The notes below the pieces were generated by a model. That model was given only the letters and a program-made list of their open reading frames with translations, ran no database searches and was not told where the DNA came from. Positions 44,928 through 53,505 of a DNA stretch of 57,080 bases are shown here, piece after piece (within the stretch, counting starts at the first letter, position 1; each line of letters starts with the position of its first letter). The translations under genes and the position numbers were made by a program. The stretch covers positions 1 to 57,080 of the forward strand of contig JAGGWK010000049.1 in assembly GCA_021157525.1 (NCBI GenBank), written 5' to 3'. The DNA comes from Candidatus Cloacimonadota bacterium (GTDB lineage Bacteria > Cloacimonadota > Cloacimonadia > Cloacimonadales > TCS61).

Positions 44928-44994
44928 AATTTGTGCTATTCGTGGTTTCACTTCCATAAACATTAATACTAATTCGTGCCATTCGTGGTTTCTC
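44928..44994. repeat. Right flanking repeats of the GxxExxY gene, two direct copies
   Basis: Two 24-base copies, 44928-44951 and 44971-44994, follow AATT[T/C]GTGC[T/C]ATTCGTGG and then TTTC[A/T]C, matching at 21 of 24 positions. The second copy includes the inverse of the left-hand arm. The gap 44853-44999 contains no gene. Confidence 0.75.
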
Positions 44995-44999
44995 TTTTC

Positions 45000-45782
45000 C
45001 TAAAACTCAATTCGTTTGCCAGTGGCATCACGATGATATCTGCCAAATTCCGTAAGCTGAACAACATACTTTTTTGGCATCACAGGCCCTTCCACGCAGA
45101 GACGAATGCCGATAGGATCGACAGTGCAATTACCGCAAATGCCGATGGCACACTTCATGTAACGCTCAAACAAAAACTCATATTCGTAATCAGCCAATTC
45201 CGACATCAGAGCTTTCATCATCATCTCAGGTCCGGCAGCATAGACGAAGTCAAAGTGCTCGGATTTAAGGAGATTACGGGCCAGATCCACCGATGTTCCC
45301 TCCTGCCCCAGGCTTCCGTCCTGAGTGATACTCTGGTACCGCACTCCCAAATGGCGAAAACGATCACAGAAGACCAGATCCTCTTTGGTTCTGGCACCGT
45401 TCACCACCGTCACGTCAGCCCCGACATCCAGCAAAGTACGCGCCAGATAATAAAGGGGAGGGGTTCCATAACCGCCACCAACCAGAAGTACTTTTTGGTT
45501 TGATATAAAAAAAGAGGAACCATAGGGCCCTCTTATAGACAGAAAATCTCCTTCCTGCTTTTCAAACAGACGGGTGGTAAACTCGCCGACTTTTTTTACC
45601 GTGATGGAAAATTCATCGGCATGGCAATCTGCAATGGAGAAGGGCTTCTCCCCCCCCTCAAAGTCGGTAAGCATGATAAACTGCCCCGGCCTGGCACCAA
45701 GATTGTGCTTGAATGTATAGGTATTTATCAGCTCGGTTTCCCGGGTGATTCTGGCAATCTTCAGAGTTACTCGTTTATCCAT
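45000..45782 (-). CDS. pyrK: Dihydroorotate dehydrogenase electron-transfer subunit
   Basis: 260 residues. A ferredoxin-reductase-type FAD domain and NAD domain (VLLVGGGYGTPPLYYLA) are followed by a C-terminal [2Fe-2S] site with CAIGICGNC and a fourth Cys in RLCVEGPV. It passes electrons from PyrD to NAD+. It lies 33 bases after pyrD, so the two form the type 1B enzyme. The GxxExxY cassette follows its stop. Confidence 0.95.
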   Translation of the reverse strand: MDKRVTLKIARITRETELINTYTFKHNLGARPGQFIMLTDFEGGEKPFSIADCHADEFSITVKKVGEFTTRLFEKQEGDFLSIRGPYGSSFFISNQKVLLVGGGYGTPPLYYLARTLLDVGADVTVVNGARTKEDLVFCDRFRHLGVRYQSITQDGSLGQEGTSVDLARNLLKSEHFDFVYAAGPEMMMKALMSELADYEYEFLFERYMKCAIGICGNCTVDPIGIRLCVEGPVMPKKYVVQLTEFGRYHRDATGKRIEF

Positions 45783-45800
45783 CTATTCTCCTTCTTCAGG

Positions 45801-45817
45801 ATTCTCATTTCTCATTT
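45801..45817. repeat. ATGAGAA-type repeat after pyrD
   Basis: On the minus strand AAATGAGAAATGAGAAT begins within the TAA of pyrD. It is the same unit as at the ends of pyrE-pyrF and pyrC. Confidence 0.55.
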
Positions 45818-46739
45818 AAAGAATCGGCTCCAGCCGCGGGATGTCATTAATGGTCTCGTATCCCATCTCGTCCAGATAGGCAAGGATTTCCTGATTGATC
45901 ATATTGAAGACTTCGATGCCACGATAGTAGATCGCCGTACCAACACCGATAATCTGCGCACCGGCCATCCACATCTCAACCGCGTCATTGCCGTAGGTTA
46001 CGCCGCCCATTCCCAGGATGGGAATATCGATCGCTGAGGAAGTTTGATAAACCAGCTTCAGTGCAATGGGTTTTATACAGGGGCCACTGAGCCCGCCAAA
46101 TTTATTGTGGAGTACGGGTTTCACCATTTTAGTATCGATGAGCATGCCAGGCCCCACGGTATTGATCATGCAAAGGCCGTCGGCACCTGCATCCTGAGCT
46201 GCACAGGCAATACTCACGATGTCATACACATTGGGTGACAGCTTTGCGATTACCGGTTTTTTTGATATCCCTTTGACCGCACCAACGATCCTGCCAACTT
46301 CCTCCGCCGATGCTGCCAGCGGAATGCCAAATTCATCAAACACGTTGGGGCAGGACAAATTGAGCTCCAGAAAATCTCCGGCAGATTCGTTTACATGATG
46401 GGTAAGTTGCAGAAAGTCATCCATATTAGTAGCAAAAACGCTCACGATAACTGGTGTATCGGAGCGTTCTTTGAAGTCATTTACTTCACGCAATCCATCC
46501 TGGATGCCGGGATTACACAATCCCATACAGTTAAGGAATCCACCCTCAAAACCCGCCATCACCGGGCCTTTGTGCCCTGTGCGTGGTTGCAAGGTGAGAG
46601 ATTTGGAGGTGATCACTCCGGCACCATGAACAGCGGAGTAGCTCATGCCGGAATACGACATGCCCATCACCCCGGCTGGCAAGACAAGCGGAGAGTCTAC
46701 CGTTACACCTGAAAATTTGGTTTGCAATCTGTTATGCAT
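45816..46739 (-). CDS. pyrD: Dihydroorotate dehydrogenase, catalytic subunit (type 1B)
   Basis: 307 residues from the chosen start. NRLQTKFSGV opens the barrel and LELNLSCPNV contains the catalytic Cys-loop context; KLSPNV and GMGGVTYG bind FMN. It oxidises dihydroorotate. The start is uncertain: ATG 46763 would add eight residues (MKKSVDGY) but has no ribosome site, while ATG 46739 has GGATGG just upstream and fits the usual family start. It is the first gene of the supercluster. The 43 bases between 46763 and the upstream terminator show no clear promoter. Confidence 0.93.
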   Translation of the reverse strand: MHNRLQTKFSGVTVDSPLVLPAGVMGMSYSGMSYSAVHGAGVITSKSLTLQPRTGHKGPVMAGFEGGFLNCMGLCNPGIQDGLREVNDFKERSDTPVIVSVFATNMDDFLQLTHHVNESAGDFLELNLSCPNVFDEFGIPLAASAEEVGRIVGAVKGISKKPVIAKLSPNVYDIVSIACAAQDAGADGLCMINTVGPGMLIDTKMVKPVLHNKFGGLSGPCIKPIALKLVYQTSSAIDIPILGMGGVTYGNDAVEMWMAGAQIIGVGTAIYYRGIEVFNMINQEILAYLDEMGYETINDIPRLEPIL

Positions 46740-46805
46740 ATACCCATCCACACTTTTTTTCATCAGTTTATTCTTTTGAATAACTCTCTTTACTGACTTG
46801 CTTTA

Positions 46806-46851
46806 CCAAAAAAAAATCCTGCTTCAACCGGTCAACGATTAAAACAGGATT
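46806..46851 (-). terminator. Terminator after wecB, closing the polysaccharide operon
   Basis: On the minus strand AATCCTG (46845-46851) pairs with CAGGATT (46815-46821), followed by nine T residues. It separates the polysaccharide operon from pyrD, whose promoter would have to lie in or just after this hairpin. The rest of the gap 46852-46914 shows nothing. Confidence 0.8.
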
Positions 46852-46914
46852 AAATCCATTTTACGTCTAAGTAAGCCTCATATCAGCATCTACGATATTC
46901 ACTTTTTTCCCGAG

Positions 46915-47994
46915 TCATTGGTTTCTGGAATCACCCAATAATCCTGCGATTATTTTCCCGGATGCATCGCCACTTCCGTAAAGTTGCTTTTTGTAGTCAG
47001 GATGCATAACTCGGGCCCTGGCGAAGTTTTGCAGGATGCGTGTTCGTGAAGCCCCGCAGAGAAGGTTAAATCCACCTTCTACCAATTCCACCCATTCTGT
47101 TTCATCCCGCATAGTCAGGCAGATTTTCTCAAAGAAGTAGGCTTCTTTCTGCAGGCCACCACTATCGGTCATTACCATCTGGCAATGCTGAAGCAGCCAG
47201 ACCATCTCCAGATAGCCAACCGGTTCTATGAGATGCAGATGAGCGTAATCGTGTTTGATGTCTGATGCTGCCAGAATCTTTCGGGTTCGTGGATGCAGCG
47301 GCAATACGATGGGTGTATCTGCACTGATGTCCCCCATGGCCCGGAATATTGCTTTCAGGCGCGTGGGGTCATCAGTATTTTCTGCCCGATGACAGGTTGC
47401 CAGGATAAATGTTTCGGGAAGCTCAACATTTGGTTTCTTGCTCAATGTTGCATAAAAAAGTGCAGCATCATACATCACATCACCACAATTTGTGATGGTA
47501 GCATTGATATTCTCATAGCCCTCTTTCCGCAGGTTCACGACCGCCGTCTGGGTGGGACAGAACAAAATATCGCTGATGCGGTCGGTAAGGATGCGGTTTA
47601 TCTCTTCCGGCATGTTCATGTTAAAGGAACGCAGTCCGGCCTCAACATGTGCTACCTTTATGTGCAGTTTCTTGGCGGCCAATGCCCCGGCAATGGTGGA
47701 ATTTGTATCGCCATACACCAGCACCCAATCAGGCTCTTCTGTTAATAATACCTTTTCAATCTCTTCCAGCATGCGTCCTGTCATAGCACCATGCCCCAGA
47801 CTGTTTATGGCCAGATTATAGTCAGGTCGGGGAATCTGCATCTGGTCGAAGAATATCTCGCTCATATTGGCATCGAAGTGTTGGCCGGTATGCACGATCA
47901 CTTCGGTGATATCGTCATGTTTTGCTACTTCGCGACTCACAGCCGCTGCTTTGATAAACTGGGGTCGTGCCCCGATAATGGTGAGGAGTTTCAT
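46915..47994 (-). CDS. wecB: UDP-N-acetylglucosamine 2-epimerase
   Basis: 359 residues. GARPQFIKAAAV (start), HVEAGLRSFN and DSGGLQKEA are the family motifs. It makes UDP-ManNAc for surface polysaccharide. I took ATG 47994, which overlaps the upstream stop by four bases; ten more residues to 48024 would lie inside the glycosyltransferase. It is last in the operon. It holds five GGATGC copies, unlike the genes upstream, so it may belong to the core genome. Confidence 0.93.
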   Translation of the reverse strand: MKLLTIIGARPQFIKAAAVSREVAKHDDITEVIVHTGQHFDANMSEIFFDQMQIPRPDYNLAINSLGHGAMTGRMLEEIEKVLLTEEPDWVLVYGDTNSTIAGALAAKKLHIKVAHVEAGLRSFNMNMPEEINRILTDRISDILFCPTQTAVVNLRKEGYENINATITNCGDVMYDAALFYATLSKKPNVELPETFILATCHRAENTDDPTRLKAIFRAMGDISADTPIVLPLHPRTRKILAASDIKHDYAHLHLIEPVGYLEMVWLLQHCQMVMTDSGGLQKEAYFFEKICLTMRDETEWVELVEGGFNLLCGASRTRILQNFARARVMHPDYKKQLYGSGDASGKIIAGLLGDSRNQ

Positions 47995-49148
47995 AGGTTT
48001 TCCTTTAGTATTTCTTGCAGGCATTGTATTGAAAAATGAGCTTTAACGTGTTCATATCCGGCTTCACCTAATGCTCTTCTCGTATCTTCTGAACCCATGA
48101 GTTTCAAAACGCTATCTACAAAATCATTTGTTTCCTTAGCAGCTATCAGTTGCTCACCAGATTCAGCCATTATCGATTTAGCAACATTCTCGGTAGTAAC
48201 GACTGGTAGCCCAACAGCCATAGCTTCGAGAACTTTATTTTGGACACCAGCAGAGAAGAACATTGGCGCTAAAAACACATCTGCATTTCTAAGCTCAGAG
48301 TAGATATCTTCCACAAAACCGTGAATTATGGTGTTGCTTTTGCCATGCAGAGCCTTCACGCTTTCAACTGGATGCGCTCCTAAAACATGAAACTCTAAAT
48401 CCATTTTTAGAAGGATTTTCGGCATAAGCTTGTTAACAACGAACTCAACAGCAGCAATATTATGCGCAATAGACATATTCCCTACAAAAATGATTTTTCC
48501 CGTGGAAGAATAATCGCTTTTGGGCTCGTAGATTTCTACAGGATTTGGAACACGCAATACTTTATGATTATCTTGCAATCCCAAATTTATAATATCTTCA
48601 TCAGAAATGAACCAACCCTGATCAAATTGATTGATGATTTGTTTTTCATATTTTCGGGTTCTTTTCATTTCCCAACCAAAGAAAAGCTTAGTGATCAAAT
48701 CCTTACGGTGTGGAAGAGAACGCTCGTATTCCATGGATATAGCGTCGGTATAATCAATAATTTTCCTAATATTGAGATCTTGAACCATGGGCGCCATTCG
48801 TATAAGATGAGTATAAATGATCTCAATATCCTTCTCTTCTACAACATCTCTTATCCTTTTTTTCAGAGATGGAAAATTGTAGTAGTTTACCTGAAAAGGT
48901 ATACGATTGAAGAAACCTTTTGCAAATTGGATTAAATGCTGTTTCTTTGATTTGTGAAACAAATAAACATCATCACAATAGTTGAGAAGTTCATCTTTAA
49001 ATTTCAGCTCTCCAGGATCTTCAATTAGACTGAGCAAGGTTACATTGTATAACTTCCCCAATTCCTTAAGAAAGAAAAATGTTCGGACTTTATCTCCTCT
49101 ATCAGGTGGATATGGAATTCGTGATGTAAGTACTAACAGATTCTTCAT
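47991..49148 (-). CDS. Glycosyltransferase, GT4-like, sugar transferase of the Stp1 type
   Basis: 385 residues. The N-terminal LTSRIPYPPDRGDKVRTFFFL resembles TIGR03087-type sugar transferases of exopolysaccharide clusters. A GT-B fold is likely: IIFVGNMSIAHNIAAVEF opens the second domain, and APMFFSAGVQNKVLEAMAVGLPVV is the donor-site motif with its Glu. It overlaps the GT2 stop and the wecB start by four bases each. Donor and acceptor are unknown. Confidence 0.88.
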   Translation of the reverse strand: MKNLLVLTSRIPYPPDRGDKVRTFFFLKELGKLYNVTLLSLIEDPGELKFKDELLNYCDDVYLFHKSKKQHLIQFAKGFFNRIPFQVNYYNFPSLKKRIRDVVEEKDIEIIYTHLIRMAPMVQDLNIRKIIDYTDAISMEYERSLPHRKDLITKLFFGWEMKRTRKYEKQIINQFDQGWFISDEDIINLGLQDNHKVLRVPNPVEIYEPKSDYSSTGKIIFVGNMSIAHNIAAVEFVVNKLMPKILLKMDLEFHVLGAHPVESVKALHGKSNTIIHGFVEDIYSELRNADVFLAPMFFSAGVQNKVLEAMAVGLPVVTTENVAKSIMAESGEQLIAAKETNDFVDSVLKLMGSEDTRRALGEAGYEHVKAHFSIQCLQEILKENL

Positions 49149-49978
49149 ATTTCACCTATATGTATTCGTTTTTTAAAATCTCGGCTTCCAAGATAAGAAA
49201 GTCGGCAAAATCTGAGAAATCCCATTTGCTTTCGATAATCCCGATATTTCTTTATTGCATATAAGATATTTGACAAATAACTCAAGTTACCAAACATCCG
49301 ATAAAATGCAGCACCTTTGCTGAACACCATGTGTTCTGAATAATTGAACCCAGAATTAATAAAGGGATGAATCACCAATGTTTTAGGATAAAAGTATCCA
49401 TTAAGGCCTAAATTAAGTGCATCTACCATAAATATGTTCTCCATATGATTTGTATAAGGATCACCCCCAAGACCAAAATGTTCATCCCATCTCAACTTTA
49501 CACGATCGATACTTTTTCGTTTATATGCAATTTCAAAAGAGCTTACTCGCATACAACTCCGTTTGGTGTGTCGTGAAATGTGATTTTTATACCTTTTATA
49601 CTGCCTCCCATCAGGAAATTCAGTCTTATAGGTAATAATATCTGAGTATGGTAGTTCTTTAAAAGACTGAAGGATAAAATCAAAGGCACCGGTTTTAAAT
49701 CGAATATCATCATCAGTAACTAAACAGATATCCCCCTTAGAGACCCGCATTGATTGATTACGATTCCGTGAGAGTCCTTTTTCAAAGAAGAAAATATAGC
49801 GAACATCCTTTCTTTTTTTAATAAAGTGATCAATTGATGATTGATACACATTATGCTCATGTTTCGTAATCTGGTGAGATATTAAGAATATCACATCTTT
49901 TTGATTTGGGAAAAAATCATTAATTAATCTCAATATGTTTTCATTCATGGTGGTAATAATCACTTCAAGAATCATCAT
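49145..49978 (-). CDS. Glycosyltransferase family 2-like protein
   Basis: 277 residues. The GT-A motif VTDDDIRFK (near 91-99, DDD) would bind metal and nucleotide sugar, and LSRNRNQSMRVSKG precedes it. The N-terminal strand MMILEVIITTMN is less conserved than usual for GT2. Two adjacent ATG codons are possible starts. It overlaps the propeller-like gene by 14 bases. The specificity is unknown. Confidence 0.8.
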   Translation of the reverse strand: MMILEVIITTMNENILRLINDFFPNQKDVIFLISHQITKHEHNVYQSSIDHFIKKRKDVRYIFFFEKGLSRNRNQSMRVSKGDICLVTDDDIRFKTGAFDFILQSFKELPYSDIITYKTEFPDGRQYKRYKNHISRHTKRSCMRVSSFEIAYKRKSIDRVKLRWDEHFGLGGDPYTNHMENIFMVDALNLGLNGYFYPKTLVIHPFINSGFNYSEHMVFSKGAAFYRMFGNLSYLSNILYAIKKYRDYRKQMGFLRFCRLSYLGSRDFKKRIHIGEI

Positions 49979-51197
49979 TTACCTCGTACAATGACAATAG
50001 TCTTTGGCCTGTATTTATAGAATCATAATGAATCCACTTACCTGATGGACTGGGATGTGGATGCAGATCACACCTCGTTTCACCAATAAATTTACATGAC
50101 TCATAAGAACGCAGAAGCTCTGTTACAGAAAGTTTATCCAAATCAATTCTGATTAGTTTTCTATGACGAGTATTATCGGGATATGTATCAGAAATCACTG
50201 TGTTATCATTGTATAGCCATGGGTGTCCATCAGTCATACCTGTTTTTAAAGAAACTGCTTTTTCAGGTATATCTGTGTTCAATCTGTAATAATCACCTAT
50301 AGAATTCACAATCCCCCAGAAGAGAATATTATCATTATCAATCCAGCAATAGTGGCTTATCATATTATCTTTCAATAGTACCTTTAAAGAAGAATTTTTA
50401 CAATCATACATCATAAGAATGTGTTGCAATTTATATTTATGAATATATCGAAATAAGAAGATGAACTTTTCACCATCAGGAGTTACCATTATATGGTTAA
50501 TCCTTGCCTTGGATTTCCGTAACTGTATATTTCCTAATCCCAGTAAGTTAAGTATATCGCTAATATCAAACAACTTCTCCGATTTACCATTTTTATAACT
50601 AACCATGAAAACCGAATTATCTGTATAGTTATTTTTCCTTACTGAATTACGATATCCATAATCTGGTCTTGTTTTATTAAGAGTGGAGTAATCGAGAGAT
50701 AAGAAAAATTTATTACTAAATGACTCTTGTAGCGGATAATCATATGTTTTTTCTTCAAGATTAAATACATTTACCCGCTTACAACGAGGAAGTTGCTTTT
50801 CTTTGTCATAGCAATTATATACAATATGTGATGAGTCGATCCAGTGTAAGCGAGCTCCTTGTTGCCAATTCCACGCTGTTGTTTTTCCTATAATTGAGTA
50901 AGAGTTTTTTCCTCGATTATGCAATAGGATATCTGTAATCGTTTTGCATGATGGCTTTTTTTGGGGATTTTGATTATTGGCATGAAAAACTAGCAGGTTC
51001 TCATCCTCTGGATTAAAGGGAGTTTTATCATAATATCCAAAAAACGTATTCCTATGGCTTGGACTCGGAATGTTAACTACTCCATTGTCAGTTTTATAGG
51101 TTGTATTTATACGCGTACCGTTAATACAGTTTTTCATTTTAATGAGTTGCATATATAATGCAGGAAGATGATATTCAACTATTTGTTTTAAAAGCAT
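49965..51197 (-). CDS. Uncharacterised, propeller-like protein of the polysaccharide locus
   Basis: 410 residues, no signal peptide and no membrane helix. Repeated blade-like strands with DG or SG turns (MVTPDGEKFIFLF, HPSPSGKWIHYDS) resemble WD40/TolB-like beta-propellers; FFGYYDKTPFNPEDENLLVFH near residue 55 is the most distinct section. I do not recognise a family with a known function. It lies between GT4 and GT2 genes and overlaps the former by one base (TAATG), so a role in polysaccharide assembly is likely but unproved. Confidence 0.6.
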   Translation of the reverse strand: MLLKQIVEYHLPALYMQLIKMKNCINGTRINTTYKTDNGVVNIPSPSHRNTFFGYYDKTPFNPEDENLLVFHANNQNPQKKPSCKTITDILLHNRGKNSYSIIGKTTAWNWQQGARLHWIDSSHIVYNCYDKEKQLPRCKRVNVFNLEEKTYDYPLQESFSNKFFLSLDYSTLNKTRPDYGYRNSVRKNNYTDNSVFMVSYKNGKSEKLFDISDILNLLGLGNIQLRKSKARINHIMVTPDGEKFIFLFRYIHKYKLQHILMMYDCKNSSLKVLLKDNMISHYCWIDNDNILFWGIVNSIGDYYRLNTDIPEKAVSLKTGMTDGHPWLYNDNTVISDTYPDNTRHRKLIRIDLDKLSVTELLRSYESCKFIGETRCDLHPHPSPSGKWIHYDSINTGQRLLSLYEVNDDS

Positions 51198-52273
51198 TAG
51201 TAAGCTACCTTTTCAAAGAAATGTATCTTCTCTTTTTCAATGATGTTAGAGTCCACAAATGGTTTCACTTCCTTAATTGGAATAACTACATCTTTCATTC
51301 GAATGCAAAATTCCACAATTTCATTACGATATTCTTCAACATTGTTTTCTGTATTGGGAATTTCAAGTATCCAGTCGGGTTTATTTCTCAAAAAAGCAGT
51401 ATCGGTATATCCAATAATAATTGGTAAACCATATGCAAGATATTCTCTAACTTTTAATGGACATGCCTCCCAGAGAGGTATCGTGTGAAAAGACAGAGAG
51501 CCAATACCAACATCACATTTCTCGATAATCTTGGTATAATCATCCTTATCAAGATAACCATACATGGTTACGTTAGGGGGAATATTATCCACTTCACAGG
51601 CACCACCAACAATATGAAAATATAGTTGATCTTTGCACATAGATGCTAATCGAATAATTTTATCTACTCCATGCCACTTTCGATTAAAATTTCCCATGAA
51701 ATACACCTGAGGAATTTTCAAATTGTTTCTTTTTTTCAACGTGCTAAACTTACTTAATACAATTGAATTAGGCACTGCAAGCATTGGTTTTTTATAACGG
51801 GAGAAGTTGGGAATTCTCGATAGCTCTTCAGTAACAGTTACCATTCCAGAACAGTTTGACAACATAAGACTTCGGGTTGCTTTATTGAACCAATAGCGTA
51901 GTTTCCAAACCAAACTGTTTTTGGCATGAAGTAGTTGTTCTTGTAAATCATCTGTGTTTATTTCTAATACAGTTTTATATTTCTTCAATATAGTATACAA
52001 AAATGGTTTGAAAGGTTCAAAACGAAGATAGATAATATCAGGACGTAACAATTCAAGAGCCTTTAATAATTCTTTATTACCTATGAATATCGACTTGCGA
52101 AGAAAAATTTCCGCATTAAGGATGTTGGTTTTCGATTGCGATTCAGTAACAATTAAATTAAATATTCTTACTGTATGCCCCATTTCTTTCCAGGCATCTA
52201 CCTGAGACATCACTTTTCGTGTTATTCCTAGATTTCTATTTTGATCGTGTGATAATAGATAAACTATATTCAT
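51197..52273 (-). CDS. Glycosyltransferase, GT4-like
   Basis: 358 residues, GT-B fold. VYFMGNFNRKWHGVDKIIRLA opens the donor domain, and later LKVREYLAYGLPIIIGYTD is the E-containing donor motif. The N-terminal YLLSHDQNRNLGITRKVMSQV resembles other GT4 starts. It overlaps the upstream GT4 stop by four bases. Specificity is unknown. Confidence 0.85.
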   Translation of the reverse strand: MNIVYLLSHDQNRNLGITRKVMSQVDAWKEMGHTVRIFNLIVTESQSKTNILNAEIFLRKSIFIGNKELLKALELLRPDIIYLRFEPFKPFLYTILKKYKTVLEINTDDLQEQLLHAKNSLVWKLRYWFNKATRSLMLSNCSGMVTVTEELSRIPNFSRYKKPMLAVPNSIVLSKFSTLKKRNNLKIPQVYFMGNFNRKWHGVDKIIRLASMCKDQLYFHIVGGACEVDNIPPNVTMYGYLDKDDYTKIIEKCDVGIGSLSFHTIPLWEACPLKVREYLAYGLPIIIGYTDTAFLRNKPDWILEIPNTENNVEEYRNEIVEFCIRMKDVVIPIKEVKPFVDSNIIEKEKIHFFEKVAY

Positions 52274-53505
52274 GTAGTAATCCTTTGTAAAACTGAATCC
52301 AATTTCTCCTGTTCTTTCTCCCAGGTATTCTCTTTAGCAGCAAGAAGCGAATTTTTCTTCATTTCTTCCATAAGCTTCTTATTATTGACTATCTTGACGA
52401 TTGCAGAGTGTGTTTCTTTTTGACTGTCTGGATTAACCACTTCTCCAATATTATATCCTTTAACTATTTTTCTAATCTCAGGGAAATCACTGGCGACAAT
52501 TGCCAGGCCAGCCGACATGTACTCAAATATTTTGTTAGAAATTGTAGAGTAATGATTCATATTAATATTCTTTAATAACTGAAGTCCAATATCAGCAGAA
52601 GAGGTATAGTCAATCAATTTCATAGGATCAACTGCATCTTTAATAAAAATGTGCTTATGCATTCCTTTTTTAATAACATACTGTTGCAGACGGTTTTTAT
52701 CTCTGCCCATTCCCATGAATACTAAGGCTACTCCATGGAGATTTGCCATGATATCTACCATGGTAAAGATTCCTCTTTCTTCTGTTAAGCCACCTTGATA
52801 TAGAAGAATGGGTACATCATCTTTAATACCAAACTCCTCACGTAATAGATTTTTTTTTGAGTATTCCATCCTGTTGTGACAATTCCGTATTACTTCGATA
52901 TTTCTTAGATTGTAGGTCTTCTGTAGTAGTTTTTTGCGGTAATCAGTCGTTACGATTACCTGATCAACTCTATTAATTGTATATTTCTCAAGAAATTTCC
53001 ACCATCTCCGTCGGAAAAACGTAGCTTTGGAATATCTAGACCCATCAAGAAAAATTTCATGACTATCATAAATAATGAGAGATGATGTCAGTTTAGCAGC
53101 AACAAATCCAACAAATAGAGTATCAAGGTCATTACAGTAGATCAGTGAAGGCTTGTATCTGAGCATAAACCACAATGCTCTATGAAAAAAAATTATAACA
53201 TTTATTGATTCGACCAAAATGAGTTTTATTTTATTATTTCTAACTACTTTTTGGTAGAATGTTAGGTCATTTGATCTGCCTTTCGCATTTGATTGATATT
53301 GAGTTTTTTTGGATCCCAGTAATGCCGAGAACAGGGAAATTCTATAAACCGAATATTCTCTTTTTTCAATAGTTGGAAGCTCTTTGATTGTTTTGGCTGC
53401 GATCACTGTAACGTCATAATCAAGATCACATAAAGAGGTGCTGATATTCATCACACGTTTATCATTTGTGAAGTTATTCCACACCAAAACCACAGCATTT
53501 TTCAT
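52270..53505 (-). CDS. Glycosyltransferase, GT4-like
   Basis: 411 residues. LLYQGGLTEERGIFTMVDIM starts the second Rossmann domain, and KIFEYMSAGLAIVASDFPEIRK is the donor-binding motif. An internal hydrophobic stretch (VESINVIIFFHRALWFML, near 98-115) may attach it to the membrane. It overlaps wzx by four bases. The sugar is unknown. Confidence 0.87.
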   Translation of the reverse strand: MKNAVVLVWNNFTNDKRVMNISTSLCDLDYDVTVIAAKTIKELPTIEKREYSVYRISLFSALLGSKKTQYQSNAKGRSNDLTFYQKVVRNNKIKLILVESINVIIFFHRALWFMLRYKPSLIYCNDLDTLFVGFVAAKLTSSLIIYDSHEIFLDGSRYSKATFFRRRWWKFLEKYTINRVDQVIVTTDYRKKLLQKTYNLRNIEVIRNCHNRMEYSKKNLLREEFGIKDDVPILLYQGGLTEERGIFTMVDIMANLHGVALVFMGMGRDKNRLQQYVIKKGMHKHIFIKDAVDPMKLIDYTSSADIGLQLLKNINMNHYSTISNKIFEYMSAGLAIVASDFPEIRKIVKGYNIGEVVNPDSQKETHSAIVKIVNNKKLMEEMKKNSLLAAKENTWEKEQEKLDSVLQRITT

